From NCBI GenBank assembly GCA_020848835.1, contig JADLHJ010000064.1, positions 1-64,000 of the forward strand: a stretch of 64,000 nt of DNA. The letters run 5' to 3'. Under the pieces are notes generated by a model. That model worked only from the letters and a program-made list of their open reading frames with translations. It did not search any database and had not been told where the DNA came from. Made by a program: the position numbers and the translations under genes. Positions 17,930-27,633 of the stretch are shown here, in pieces. The stretch's first letter is position 1, and each line of letters opens with the position of its first letter. Origin of the DNA: Candidatus Hydrogenedentota bacterium (GTDB taxonomy: Bacteria > Hydrogenedentota > Hydrogenedentia > Hydrogenedentales > SLHB01).

Positions 17930-18955
17930 ATGAAACGCGCATACTTCGTGCTCATTTCCGCACTCATTCTTTTTGCTGGCTGCCAGCCGGGCGCGCCTTC
18001 TGCGCCCGCCGGCGATGCCGCCGCGCCCGACCAATCTGCTGCGCCCGCCGCGGCACCGGCTGCTACACCGCAGCCCGGCGCTAAGCTCAAGTTCGCCGTG
18101 GTACCCAAGGGCCTCACGCACCAGTTCTGGCTGACCGTAAAAGCGGGAGCCGACGCAGCAGGCAAAGACCTCGGTGTGGAGATCAATTGGGTTGGTCCCG
18201 AGAAAGAGACCGAGGTCGTGAAGCAAATCAATATGATCGAAGATCAAATCGGCGCGGGGGTGAACGCAATCGTCATGGCGGCCTGCGATCAGGACGCGCT
18301 GGTGGACGTGATCAAGAAGGCACTCGACAAGAAAATCCCGGTCATTACAATCGACAGCGGCGTGAATTCCGATCTGCCGAATTCCTTCATCGCGACGGAC
18401 AACGTCGCGGGCGCACAAGCCGCCGCGCGTGAACTCGCAAAGCTCATCGGCAACGAAGGGGAAGTCGGCCTGATTCCCTTCGTAAAAGGCGCGGGCACCT
18501 CGGAACAGCGCGAAGAAGGTTTCAAAAAAGGCATCGCTGAATTTCCGAACATTTCAATCGCTGACATCCAGTACAGTCAAAGCGACGTCATCAAAGCGAT
18601 GAACGTCACCGAAGACATGCTCACCGCGCACCCCAACCTCAAAGGCATTTTCGCGGCAAACGAACCCGCGGCAGTCGGCGTGGTGCAAGCGCTCGAAGCG
18701 GCGGGCAAAGGCGGACAAGTGAAACTTGTCGCGTTTGATGCGGGCGACGACGAAGTGGCCGCACTCAAGAAAGGCACGATCCAGGCGCTCATCGTGCAGA
18801 ACCCGTTTCGTATGGGCTACGACGGCGTGAAAACCGCACACGATGTGCTGCAAGGCAAAACTGTCGAGAAACGCATCGATACCGGTGTGACGGTCGTTAC
18901 AATGGAAAACTTTGAAACACCTGACGTACAGAAGCTATTGAACCCGCTGAAATAG
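17930..18955 (+). CDS. Sugar ABC transporter substrate-binding lipoprotein (RbsB-like)
   Basis: 341 residues from ATG 17930 with GAGGGG at 17916-17921. The signal peptide ends in LFAGC (lipobox). After an Ala/Pro linker comes a type 1 periplasmic-binding fold: KLKFAVVPKGLTHQFWLTVKAG, NAIVMAACDQDALVDVIKKA, IPVITIDSGVNSD, IATDNVAGAQAA, HPNLKGIFAANEPAAVGVVQA and VAFDAGDDEVAALKKG. This matches ribose/xylose/allose-type binding proteins. No permease or ATPase gene is adjacent, so the ligand and transporter are unknown. Confidence 0.88.
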   Translation: MKRAYFVLISALILFAGCQPGAPSAPAGDAAAPDQSAAPAAAPAATPQPGAKLKFAVVPKGLTHQFWLTVKAGADAAGKDLGVEINWVGPEKETEVVKQINMIEDQIGAGVNAIVMAACDQDALVDVIKKALDKKIPVITIDSGVNSDLPNSFIATDNVAGAQAAARELAKLIGNEGEVGLIPFVKGAGTSEQREEGFKKGIAEFPNISIADIQYSQSDVIKAMNVTEDMLTAHPNLKGIFAANEPAAVGVVQALEAAGKGGQVKLVAFDAGDDEVAALKKGTIQALIVQNPFRMGYDGVKTAHDVLQGKTVEKRIDTGVTVVTMENFETPDVQKLLNPLK

Positions 18956-18965
18956 CCGATCCGTA

Positions 18966-21900
18966 TTACCGTAGCGTTAATTCGACGTTAAGTTGCTCGT
19001 TCTTTCTTACAGTGACGGCTTCCATGGCAAATTTGACCAGCGCATTGTTTTCGCCGGGTTCCTGTGCCACGGCGACGATTGTATAGTCGCCCACTTCGAC
19101 ACTCTCGAACTTAAAGCTACCGTCCCTAAATCCTGCGGATGTTCCTACTGCCTGTTCGCCTCGGACGCCAAAATTCCCCTCGCTGTTGGTTAGGTCAACC
19201 TGGCCGCGGTACAAGGTCACATGAACGGGGACTTGCGAGGATACGCCATTCAGAAGCACCCGCACGGGCGCGGCGTCGGCAAAGTCCGTATTCAACCGCG
19301 CGACGCGGCCATTCTCCAATGCGACCTCCTCGCTTTTCGATTGGCCGGACCCGGGCGCGCTAATCGAGACGGTTGCCGGGCCGGGAGGCAAATCGATGAC
19401 TTTATATATGCCCTTTGCATCAGTTCGCACTTCCGCAGACTCATGCATGTCGTTGTCGCGCGGCACAAACACGTGCACTGAGGCACCGGCCAAGGGCTGC
19501 CCTTCGCGCGTCACAATGCCTTCAATCCTCGCAGAACCGCCCTCGATATCGATGTCGAGTATTGTGACTTGATTGTCTTGAATAGTGGCGCGGCGTTGCG
19601 TGCTGCGATTCGCTCCGTTTTTCAAATTGCCGTATACCTGCAACTGAACATCGCCCGGCGGCAATGATGGGAAACCGTAGGAGCCATCTTCGCCCACTTT
19701 CGTGTCGTTCTGAAGCGAACCGAGCGGCTGACCGGCGCTGATGTGCACGCCATATTCAGCGGCTGGTTTTCCGCCGAGTCGCACAATGCCCTCTAGCCCG
19801 CCGCCCGTACCCAACACCAAACTCACCGATGTGCCGCGTCCACGAGATGGCTGCACCACGACCTGCTCGGGCAAGTAGTCCGCATGCACTGCGATCAGCG
19901 TGATTTCCGTTTGCGACAAAGAATCGATCCGGAAATGTCCATTTGTATCCGTAGTCGCCGCGGCGGCACGATGCCGGCTTTCCCAGGCCTGTTGAGGCGC
20001 ATGATTGATCCAGATGTTTGCGGCAGCGACGGGTTCGCCGCGCCCATTCGTGACGGTGCCTTCAACTACGCCGCCAGGTTCCAGGCGAATTTCTATACCT
20101 GATGTCGTTTGGTCCGCGCGCAAATCCGGCACTAGGCGTGCGGTTGGCGCGTAGCCCGGTGCCTGAACGCAGATCGTGTTGGCACCCTCGTCGGCGGTGA
20201 CTTTGAACTGACCCTCTTCATCGACGAAAGGCCGGCCGCCCGAGATTCGCGACGCGGGATCTATGGTGGTTTCGTCTCCGTTGCGTACCGACAGCTCAAA
20301 CGAATTTATCGGTCCCCCCGACCGCGCATCCACGACACGTCCTTCAATCGTAGCCTTGCCGCGCAAGGTTATGGTCACGTTTGTGTCCGGCGCGATAGCC
20401 TTCGATTCCACGCGCGAATACTTTTCCTGATGCGCGAATACGCGATACTCACCGGCCTCAAGTCCAACAATTTCAAAATGCCCATCGGCGTCCGTCCGCG
20501 CATTGCCCGAAACATCTTTGTCTGGCGCGCTGACATTGATTCCCGCGCCTTCGATGGGTTGACCAGACACATCCAGCACACGTCCGGCAATCTTCATGCC
20601 GGCATCCAAATCAACAACGACGCGAACATCCGTGACGCGCTCGCCTTTGGCTACAGTTACTTCCGTTTCGCGCGACGATTGCTTTGTGTACGTGTTCTGC
20701 GGGCGTGCCGTCAATTTGTAGGTGCCGGGTGAAAGGCCATTGATGGTAAAAGCGCCGTCATCGCGCGACCAGCCCCTTCGCGGCTCCGCGCCGTTGATCT
20801 CAGCGGGTGTCGCTGTCACGGGTGTTTGCTTGATAAATGCGCCGGTTTGCTCGACCACGACACCTGAAATCGTGCCGCCAAGTTTCATCACGATCTCGAC
20901 CCCGCTTCGGCCTTGCTCCGGAATGGTCACATTCTCAATCGCTTCTGCGAAGTATCCGGTCTTCTGCGCAGATACTTTCGCCACTGCTCCTGGTGAGAAA
21001 CCGCGATGCACCCAGCGGCCATTGGCATCACTGCGCGTCGATTCGCCTTCACGCGTCTCATTCGTCTCGCTTGTAACGCGCACCATCGCCAGCGGCGCGC
21101 CGTTTTCATCTACTACACGCCCGCTCAGGTTCAGCCCCGGCGGAACCGCGAAATCGACGCCGGTTGTTTCCTTACCAAGCTCCACGGCAGCCGACTTGTT
21201 TTCGCGATCTTCGCCGTGGCGGTAGCCGGGCATCCATTCACGCTTCACCATGTAACTGCCCGAACTCAGGCCTTCAAGCCGGTACACGCCATCGTTGTCG
21301 GTCACCGCTTTTGCTTGCGTGGCGCCTTCTGAGCTGAATTCCATTCCCGCGATCGGCGCCCCGGTCACTGCGTCGGTCGCACGTCCCGTGATAACCCCGC
21401 CGCGCAATACGCGCAATTCCAGATCGGTTACATGATTTGCGTTCCGGATGATGAAGGGCTTCCGTTCGTTCGCGAGGACATAAGGCCCCTTATAGAGTCT
21501 TAATTGGTACTCACCATCGGCGAGATCGCGAAGCGTAAAGCTTCCGTTCGCATCAGAAGCGGCGCGTTCCGATAGATATCCATCCGTATACGCTTTGCCT
21601 GCGGCATATACCTCGACACCTGCGATGGGCTTTTCCGCACTCGCATCGACTGCGACGCCCGACAGGCTGCCGCCGCGCTTCAGCACGATAACGGCGTCTT
21701 CTGCATTCAGCGCGATATTATTCGTATCCGCATAGGTGTAACCGTCCGTCTGCGCGCGCACGGACCATATTCCTTCCGGGACGTACTCGAGTTTGAAAGA
21801 ACCATCCGCCTCCGCCGTGCATTGTGAGTACCCATAAACGTCGACGCCGTCACGTTTGCCGCGGCCCAGCACCACAAACGCGACCGGCAACGGATCACCT

Positions 21901-22475
21901 GCTTCATTGCGCACGTGGCCTGCAATAAATCCAACAGGCCGAAGTTCGATGGTTGCTGTCGTGTCTTCCAAGTCGCGCGGGTCGATGCCGGTTTCTTGCA
22001 CTCCACCCAATTCGCCTTTCGATACTGCAATCACGTATCGACTGGCCGGCAAACCCGCGACGCGAAACAGGCCTTCGCCATTGGTACTCGCCTTCCACGC
22101 CGCCGCACCGTTAAATTCCGCGAAGTAGTCGCCTTCATTCACGTAGTAAACGAGCACGGAAGCATTCGCGACAGGAGATTGATCGGATTCAAGAACCACG
22201 AGACCGGTGATCGCGTGAACGCCCGATTTGCCATGACCGGGAATAGAAGGGGGTGCGGCCGTGCGCGTGGATACGGGCGCCAATCGGCTCGCGCGGCGAC
22301 TCGACGTTAGCTCCGGCGCGGTAGATTTTTCGCCGCTTTCGTCCGCGCGTTGTACGGGCGTGTTTTCTTCAGCCGGCGTTTTCGATTCCGGCTCGCGGCG
22401 CACGAGCAGGTACATGCTCGCGACGACGGCCAGCATGACACCAAGCATCACATAGAAGCGTGTATTGGACTTCAT
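18966..22475 (-). CDS. Giant carboxypeptidase-regulatory-like repeat protein (copy B)
   Basis: 1169 residues. A short cytoplasmic N-terminus, one transmembrane helix (about 7-25), a charged linker, then roughly ten beta-sandwich repeats of the CarboxypepD_reg type. Each repeat carries motifs like GxVxDxxGxPxxxAxVxV followed by TDADGHFEIVGLEAGEYRV. The topology places the repeats in the periplasm. There are no enzymatic motifs. It is a paralogue of the gene 43 bases upstream, with near-identical blocks such as GRATDAVTGAPIAGM and MPGYRHGEDRENKSA. Likely a structural or binding surface protein. Confidence 0.8.
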   Translation of the reverse strand: MKSNTRFYVMLGVMLAVVASMYLLVRREPESKTPAEENTPVQRADESGEKSTAPELTSSRRASRLAPVSTRTAAPPSIPGHGKSGVHAITGLVVLESDQSPVANASVLVYYVNEGDYFAEFNGAAAWKASTNGEGLFRVAGLPASRYVIAVSKGELGGVQETGIDPRDLEDTTATIELRPVGFIAGHVRNEAGDPLPVAFVVLGRGKRDGVDVYGYSQCTAEADGSFKLEYVPEGIWSVRAQTDGYTYADTNNIALNAEDAVIVLKRGGSLSGVAVDASAEKPIAGVEVYAAGKAYTDGYLSERAASDANGSFTLRDLADGEYQLRLYKGPYVLANERKPFIIRNANHVTDLELRVLRGGVITGRATDAVTGAPIAGMEFSSEGATQAKAVTDNDGVYRLEGLSSGSYMVKREWMPGYRHGEDRENKSAAVELGKETTGVDFAVPPGLNLSGRVVDENGAPLAMVRVTSETNETREGESTRSDANGRWVHRGFSPGAVAKVSAQKTGYFAEAIENVTIPEQGRSGVEIVMKLGGTISGVVVEQTGAFIKQTPVTATPAEINGAEPRRGWSRDDGAFTINGLSPGTYKLTARPQNTYTKQSSRETEVTVAKGERVTDVRVVVDLDAGMKIAGRVLDVSGQPIEGAGINVSAPDKDVSGNARTDADGHFEIVGLEAGEYRVFAHQEKYSRVESKAIAPDTNVTITLRGKATIEGRVVDARSGGPINSFELSVRNGDETTIDPASRISGGRPFVDEEGQFKVTADEGANTICVQAPGYAPTARLVPDLRADQTTSGIEIRLEPGGVVEGTVTNGRGEPVAAANIWINHAPQQAWESRHRAAAATTDTNGHFRIDSLSQTEITLIAVHADYLPEQVVVQPSRGRGTSVSLVLGTGGGLEGIVRLGGKPAAEYGVHISAGQPLGSLQNDTKVGEDGSYGFPSLPPGDVQLQVYGNLKNGANRSTQRRATIQDNQVTILDIDIEGGSARIEGIVTREGQPLAGASVHVFVPRDNDMHESAEVRTDAKGIYKVIDLPPGPATVSISAPGSGQSKSEEVALENGRVARLNTDFADAAPVRVLLNGVSSQVPVHVTLYRGQVDLTNSEGNFGVRGEQAVGTSAGFRDGSFKFESVEVGDYTIVAVAQEPGENNALVKFAMEAVTVRKNEQLNVELTLR

Positions 22476-22518
22476 GTATAGCTCGCGGATTCCGGCGTTC
22501 GTTTTCCGGATGCAGCAG

Positions 22519-25500
22519 CTATTTTAAGGTCAAATCGATATTGAATGCGGCGTTTTCCTCAATCGTAATTGTCCGCGATGCGCTACGTGTTGTCTGCCCA
22601 CCCGACGTCGGATCCATCGCTATGGCTACTATCGTATATTCGCCTGCCTCAAGCCCTTCAATTTGAAAAGCGCCGTCGCTCGAGTTTGCTTGTGCGCCGC
22701 CAGCGTAGAGTTCGCGCATCGACGTCCACATGGTCTGAAGGTTTTCCGGTACTTGCACGCTTCCACGGAAGACGGCTACCTGTGTGTGCCAATTCTCAGG
22801 AGCGCCGTTGACTTTTCCTGCGATACGGACGCCGGAATTAATCTCAATGTCTTTTCGTAAAGATTGGCGGTCTTCCAGAGCGATTGGATATGAACGGGAC
22901 TGATTCGAATCGGGAATGTGGACAGATATTGTTCCCTCGCCCGGCGGCAGGCCGGACAACTTGAATGCACCGTTCGCGTCCGTCTGCATGTTTGCGTTCT
23001 CATAGTTACCTTCATCTATTCGAACGCCAACGATGACATACGCGTTGGATATGGGTTGACCGTCGCGGGTCACAGTGCCTTCAACAGACGCAGTGCCTTC
23101 AACAATATCGAAATCGACGGTCGTGACCGAGTCAGGTGACACGGTGGCAGTCTTTTGAATTTGCCGGTTCGTCGATCCGTCGCCCCGATTGCCGTAGACG
23201 TTGAGGTTTGCTTCGCCTTCGGGCAAACCTGTGAAAGTGTACTTGCCGGTGCCATCGACGTTCGTGTTCGCGTTGTAGCCCATGCCCCCTTCTTGCGTGA
23301 AGTAAATGCCCACGCCATATCCGCCCGGTGCGGGTTTGCCGCCCAAGCGCACGGTTCCCGAAACTGTGCCGCCACTGCCGAGCACGAAGTTTACCGTCGC
23401 CGTGTTTCCGGAAGTCGGCGTGGCCTGCGCGGTTGCCGTCGCGTAACCCTCGGACATCGCGTACAGATTTATGGCGTCTGTGCCGAGCGAGTCGAGTTGA
23501 TAGGTCCCGTCGGCATCCGCCGTCGCGTTTGCGGAACGTTGGCCGCGCTCCCATTGTTGCGGCATGCGGCCCACCCAGATCGAGGCGCCCGCCACAGGTT
23601 CACCCTGCTTGTTCGTCACTTTGCCTGCGACACTCGCACCGGCATCCAGCCGCACCTCCACGCCTGATTTTGTTTGTCCTTCGGCGACACCCGTGACGAG
23701 TTGCACCTTCGGCGCATAACCTTGTCCCTGCACGTACAAAGACGACTTGCCGTCGTCTGTGGAGTCCGCACGGATCTCGAATTTGCCTTCCTCATCGACG
23801 AAGGTCTGCCCGCCGCCACCGATGCCATAGCCCGGATCGATGCGTCCTACTTCGCCTTGCAATGCGGCAACCGAGAAAGTCTTCACCGGCTGACCGCTAC
23901 GCGCATCGAGCACGCGCCCGCTTATCGTGCCCTTGCCGCGAAGCGTGATCGTAAGGTTGGGGTTTGGAGCATTTACCTGCTCTTGCCGGTATTGCGCGAA
24001 TTGGTTATGGTGAACATACAAGTCATACACGCCGGTTTCCAACCCGGTAATTTCGAATTTGCCGTCAGGGTCGGTTTGCGAATACCCGTTCGAACCGCCC
24101 GATCGCATATGCACGTTTACGCTCGCATCGCGCACGGGATTGTTCGACGAATCGACCACGCGGCCGGCGAGTTTCAACCCCGCATCAAAATCCGCGGTCA
24201 CTCGCACGCCAGTTTTGTGTTCGCCGGTTGCTACTTGCACTTCCGTGCCGCCCTCGGCGCGATTGCGCCATGAACGAGGCGGGCGCGCACTCAGCTTATA
24301 TTTGCCTTCTGCCAGACCCTGCACTTTGAACGAGCCATCCTCGCGGCTGTATCCCTCGCGTGCTTCGCCTTGCGTTGCCTCGGTCGGAGCAGCTACTACG
24401 TATATATTCGATAACGGGTTTCCCGTCTTGTCCACGACGGTACCCGCAACACTCGCGCCGGTGTCCATCACAATTTCGACATCGTTCTTGTCCGCTTCTG
24501 GAAACGTCAGATTCTGAATGGGCGCCGCAGAATACCCTGCTTTTTCCGCGCGAATGCCGATAACCGTACCGGGCGAAAAGCCACGATGCGCGAAGCGGCC
24601 CTTATCGTCCGTCTGGGTGGTTTCGCCTTCCTGATTGTTCGCGTCTTCGCTCGTGACCATCACGCTCGCGAGCGGTTCGCCATCGCGATCCACAACCTTT
24701 CCTCTCAAATACAATCCTGGCGGCACGGCGAAATCGATGCCGGTTACTTCCTGCCCCAGCGCGACGGTCGCGGATTTGTCCTCGCGGTCCTCGCCGTGAC
24801 GGTAACCCGCCATCCACATGCGGCGAATCTTGTAGCTGCCCGCCGGCAAACCTTCGATGCGATAGTAGCCGTCTTCATCCGTGCCGGCTTCGATGCTCAT
24901 TCGTCCTTGCCCGTCGCGCATGGGACGAAAGCCCATGTTCGCTATAGGGGCGCCGGTGACCGCGTCGGTTGCCCGGCCAGAGATGACCCCGCCCATCGCC
25001 ACCGTGAGTTGCAGGTCTTTGACGCTATTCGCATCGGCAATCGTAATCGGCGGCGCCTGGCCCGTAAGGATATAGGGCTGTTTATCGATCGAGAGCATGT
25101 AGCTGCCGTCCGCCAGATTCAGAACCGAAAACTTGCCGTCGTTGTCCGTTTTTACTTTGGAATTGTTGAGGCGGCTCGGTCCACGCAAGGAGATTTCGAT
25201 ATTCGGCGCAGGTTTGGAGGTTTCAGCAGTCATCACCGTGCCGGAAACACTGCCACCCTTCTTCAATACGATTTGGATCGGCTGACCGTCCGTGGGAACC
25301 TGCCGCTGTTCCGCGACCGCAAAGCCCTCCGCCTTGGCTTCGACCGTCCATTCTCCCTTGCGCACATACTCCAGCGTGAAGGTGCCATCGGCGACGCTCT
25401 TCGCCTGGTTGTCTCCGCCATAGATATCCCGATCGCCGGCCTTTCCACGACCGAGCGCAATGAGTGCGCCGTTAATAGGCTGCTGCTGTTCATCGACGAC

Positions 25501-26076
25501 CGACCCGGAAATTGTGCCTGCTGGCGCGATCTGGACATCGGCGACATGATCGTCCGGCTCACGAAGCAAGGGGCGAATAAACGCGCTCGAGAATCCCGCG
25601 AGTTCGTCCTTCTTCGCAATCACCGCATAGCGCCCGTCCGGCAATTTGTCCACGCGATACAACCCGCGGGCGTTCGTCTTCGTTGTCCACACGGCCTCTT
25701 CGTCATACGTCACGACGGCCGCGTTCGGATCCATCCAATAGATCGTAATGTCCGCGCCTTCGATCGGCAGATTGTCTTCTTCGAGCGTGACTTCACCGCG
25801 GATTGCTGAATCGCCGACACGCGAGCCCCTCTTCGGTTCGTCATCGCGCACGGAAGTGCGCGTTGATGTTGCCGTGAGGCGGCCCTCACGGCGATGCGAG
25901 GTGATCTCCGGCGCGTTTAAATCGTCGCGCTCATCCGAAGTTTCGGACCTCGGCGCGCTTGTCGCGGCGTCTTCTACTTTCGCAGGCTTGCTGCCGCCGC
26001 GCACAAAGTAAAAAAGGCCGGCTACCACGACCAGCACACACGCGACCAACGCGTAAAAACGGGTATTCTGGTTCAT
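22519..26076 (-). CDS. Giant carboxypeptidase-regulatory-like repeat protein (copy A)
   Basis: 1185 residues from ATG 26076 (GGGGG nine bases upstream). Same design as the downstream copy: transmembrane helix at about 8-26 (YALVACVLVVVAGLFYFVRGG), a linker, then tandem CarboxypepD_reg domains to the C-terminus, ending in AFNIDLTLK as the paralogue ends in QLNVELTLR. Shared blocks (RATDAVTGAPIANMGF, GYRHGEDREDKSATVALG, VDFAVPPGL-like) run through most of the length, showing duplication of the whole gene. The 43-base gap to copy B suggests one transcript. Predicted periplasmic; the role is unknown. Confidence 0.8.
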   Translation of the reverse strand: MNQNTRFYALVACVLVVVAGLFYFVRGGSKPAKVEDAATSAPRSETSDERDDLNAPEITSHRREGRLTATSTRTSVRDDEPKRGSRVGDSAIRGEVTLEEDNLPIEGADITIYWMDPNAAVVTYDEEAVWTTKTNARGLYRVDKLPDGRYAVIAKKDELAGFSSAFIRPLLREPDDHVADVQIAPAGTISGSVVDEQQQPINGALIALGRGKAGDRDIYGGDNQAKSVADGTFTLEYVRKGEWTVEAKAEGFAVAEQRQVPTDGQPIQIVLKKGGSVSGTVMTAETSKPAPNIEISLRGPSRLNNSKVKTDNDGKFSVLNLADGSYMLSIDKQPYILTGQAPPITIADANSVKDLQLTVAMGGVISGRATDAVTGAPIANMGFRPMRDGQGRMSIEAGTDEDGYYRIEGLPAGSYKIRRMWMAGYRHGEDREDKSATVALGQEVTGIDFAVPPGLYLRGKVVDRDGEPLASVMVTSEDANNQEGETTQTDDKGRFAHRGFSPGTVIGIRAEKAGYSAAPIQNLTFPEADKNDVEIVMDTGASVAGTVVDKTGNPLSNIYVVAAPTEATQGEAREGYSREDGSFKVQGLAEGKYKLSARPPRSWRNRAEGGTEVQVATGEHKTGVRVTADFDAGLKLAGRVVDSSNNPVRDASVNVHMRSGGSNGYSQTDPDGKFEITGLETGVYDLYVHHNQFAQYRQEQVNAPNPNLTITLRGKGTISGRVLDARSGQPVKTFSVAALQGEVGRIDPGYGIGGGGQTFVDEEGKFEIRADSTDDGKSSLYVQGQGYAPKVQLVTGVAEGQTKSGVEVRLDAGASVAGKVTNKQGEPVAGASIWVGRMPQQWERGQRSANATADADGTYQLDSLGTDAINLYAMSEGYATATAQATPTSGNTATVNFVLGSGGTVSGTVRLGGKPAPGGYGVGIYFTQEGGMGYNANTNVDGTGKYTFTGLPEGEANLNVYGNRGDGSTNRQIQKTATVSPDSVTTVDFDIVEGTASVEGTVTRDGQPISNAYVIVGVRIDEGNYENANMQTDANGAFKLSGLPPGEGTISVHIPDSNQSRSYPIALEDRQSLRKDIEINSGVRIAGKVNGAPENWHTQVAVFRGSVQVPENLQTMWTSMRELYAGGAQANSSDGAFQIEGLEAGEYTIVAIAMDPTSGGQTTRSASRTITIEENAAFNIDLTLK

Positions 26077-26378
26077 TCGATGAAACCCCCGCACGTAAAA
26101 GTTTTCGCCCAGCCCATATCCACTTTAATATGGCGCGGCACACAGAAAATGATCAACGGGCGCAACCGCGCGAAAGATGCCCCGCCGATGCATTTATCCC
26201 TTTGATCAACGGTTTGATGCACCGCGTTTCCAGTTCGCCGGAACATTATTGTATGTACAATCCATGTTTGCTTTGTTCCAGTCCCGGTTTCCGATAATGT
26301 TTGACCCCAAATCGCGTTCCGCGTATGCTATTCGGTGTATCCGGGACGGAGTCGATTACGCAACCGAAAGGCCCGAAA
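26077..26378. other. Divergent intergenic region, 302 bases
   Basis: Separates the minus-strand giant-protein genes from the plus-strand cytochrome c maturation operon. It holds the plus-strand promoter at 26301-26329. No convincing RNA gene, terminator or ORF was seen. Confidence 0.5.
26301..26329 (+). promoter_or_regulatory. Sigma70-type promoter for the lipoprotein-resB-ccsA operon
   Basis: TTGACC (26301-26306) and TATGCT (26324-26329) with an exact 17-base spacer. Transcription would start near 26336, giving a leader of about 43 bases to ATG 26379. Confidence 0.65.
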
Positions 26379-27629
26379 ATGCCACGAATTGCCCCAATTG
26401 CCGCGGCGTGTACCGCGCTGCTCTTTGGATTTTGTCTAAGTTCCTGCAGTAAGTCGGGCGGGGTCGAAGAGATCACCGAAACCCGTACCCTCACCACCGC
26501 CAAGGAAGCCCCGAAAGAGGGTGTCAGCTCCGCCGAACGCTTCGGTATGACCGCATCACGCCCGATGACGGCGGCGCAGCCGGGATTTACTTGGACCACC
26601 CCCGAGGGCTGGGAAGAGCTTCCCGCGAAGCAGTTTCGCCCCGTAAATTTGCGCCCGGCAGCCGACCCGAAAGCGGAGTGTTATGTCTCCAAACTTGATG
26701 GAGCAGCAGGTGGGCTAGTGGAAAACATTAATCGGTGGCGGAATCAAATGGGTTTAGAGCCCATTGACGAGGCTGCCATCGCAACACTTCCCCAAAAGCC
26801 CTTGTTGGGCGCTGAGGCCACTTACATCGATCTTGACGGTACCTTTGGCGGCATGAGCGGCGATACGGAGAATGCCGATTACAAAATGGTTGGTTTGATC
26901 CTGGCGCACGACACCGAATCCGTGTTCGTGAAGTTTACCGGTCCTAAGGCCCTCGTTGAACAGGAGCTTCCCAAATTCGAGCAGTTTTGTGCGTCACTGA
27001 AACGGGGCGCTGCTCCGGGCGGTGCAATGGCAGCCGCAGATGCAGGTAGTCTTCCGGAAGGACATCCCCCAATCGGTGGCGCGGACCAGGCCAGCGGCGC
27101 AACGACCGAGGCAAGTGCTGCGGAACTTCCTTCGGGACATCCTCCTGTAAGTGGTGGTGCCGCCATGCCGGGCGCGAATGCACCCGTTCCGGGCGACGTC
27201 AAGTTTACATTCTCCGCGCCAACAGGTTGGGTACAAAAAGGCGGCAAGACCGCGTTTCGCGAGATCACCTTCGCTGCTGCGGAAGGGTCGCCAACGGAAT
27301 GCTATGTGACGGAACTAGCCAACACCGGTGGCGGGCTTGAAGCCAATATCAATCGTTGGGCGGGACAGATGGGTGCGGAGCCATTAACTGCCGAGGGAAT
27401 CGCGGCGCTACCCAAGATCAAAGTCTTTGGCAACGACGCGCCGGTCGCGGAATTTCGCGGCACCTTCACGGGGATGAGCGGCGACGCGCACCCGGATTAC
27501 ACCATGCTCGGAACATTAAGCGAAGCGGGCGGTTCGACCTACTTCATTAAGATGGTCGGTCCGGCCGCGGAAATGGAAGCGCAGACGTCCAACTTCACGG
27601 CATTCTGCGAATCCTTAAAACTGAAGTAG
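26379..27629 (+). CDS. Lipoprotein with duplicated domain in a cytochrome c maturation operon
   Basis: 416 residues from ATG 26379. The signal peptide ends in CLSSC (lipobox). The mature protein holds two copies of one domain of about 140 residues (near 65-215 and 285-416). Shared landmarks are TPEGWEELPAKQFRPV / APTGWVQKGGKTAFREI at the start, ECYVSKL / ECYVTEL, GGLVENINRWRNQMG / GGLEANINRWAGQMG, GTFGGMSGD / GTFTGMSGD, and F-K-TGPKA / KMVGPAAEME near the end. The linker repeats LPEGHPPIGG and LPSGHPPVSG. The domain is not one whose function I know. The gene ends four bases before resB, so a role at the cell envelope during haem or cytochrome handling is possible but unproven. Confidence 0.75.
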   Translation: MPRIAPIAAACTALLFGFCLSSCSKSGGVEEITETRTLTTAKEAPKEGVSSAERFGMTASRPMTAAQPGFTWTTPEGWEELPAKQFRPVNLRPAADPKAECYVSKLDGAAGGLVENINRWRNQMGLEPIDEAAIATLPQKPLLGAEATYIDLDGTFGGMSGDTENADYKMVGLILAHDTESVFVKFTGPKALVEQELPKFEQFCASLKRGAAPGGAMAAADAGSLPEGHPPIGGADQASGATTEASAAELPSGHPPVSGGAAMPGANAPVPGDVKFTFSAPTGWVQKGGKTAFREITFAAAEGSPTECYVTELANTGGGLEANINRWAGQMGAEPLTAEGIAALPKIKVFGNDAPVAEFRGTFTGMSGDAHPDYTMLGTLSEAGGSTYFIKMVGPAAEMEAQTSNFTAFCESLKLK

Positions 27630-27633
27630 CACC

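Noticed and set aside
24586..25809. 407-codon open frame on the plus strand
   Set aside because: It is antisense to the giant repeat protein, Arg/His-rich with no motif, and explained by the GC-rich codon pattern of the real minus-strand gene.
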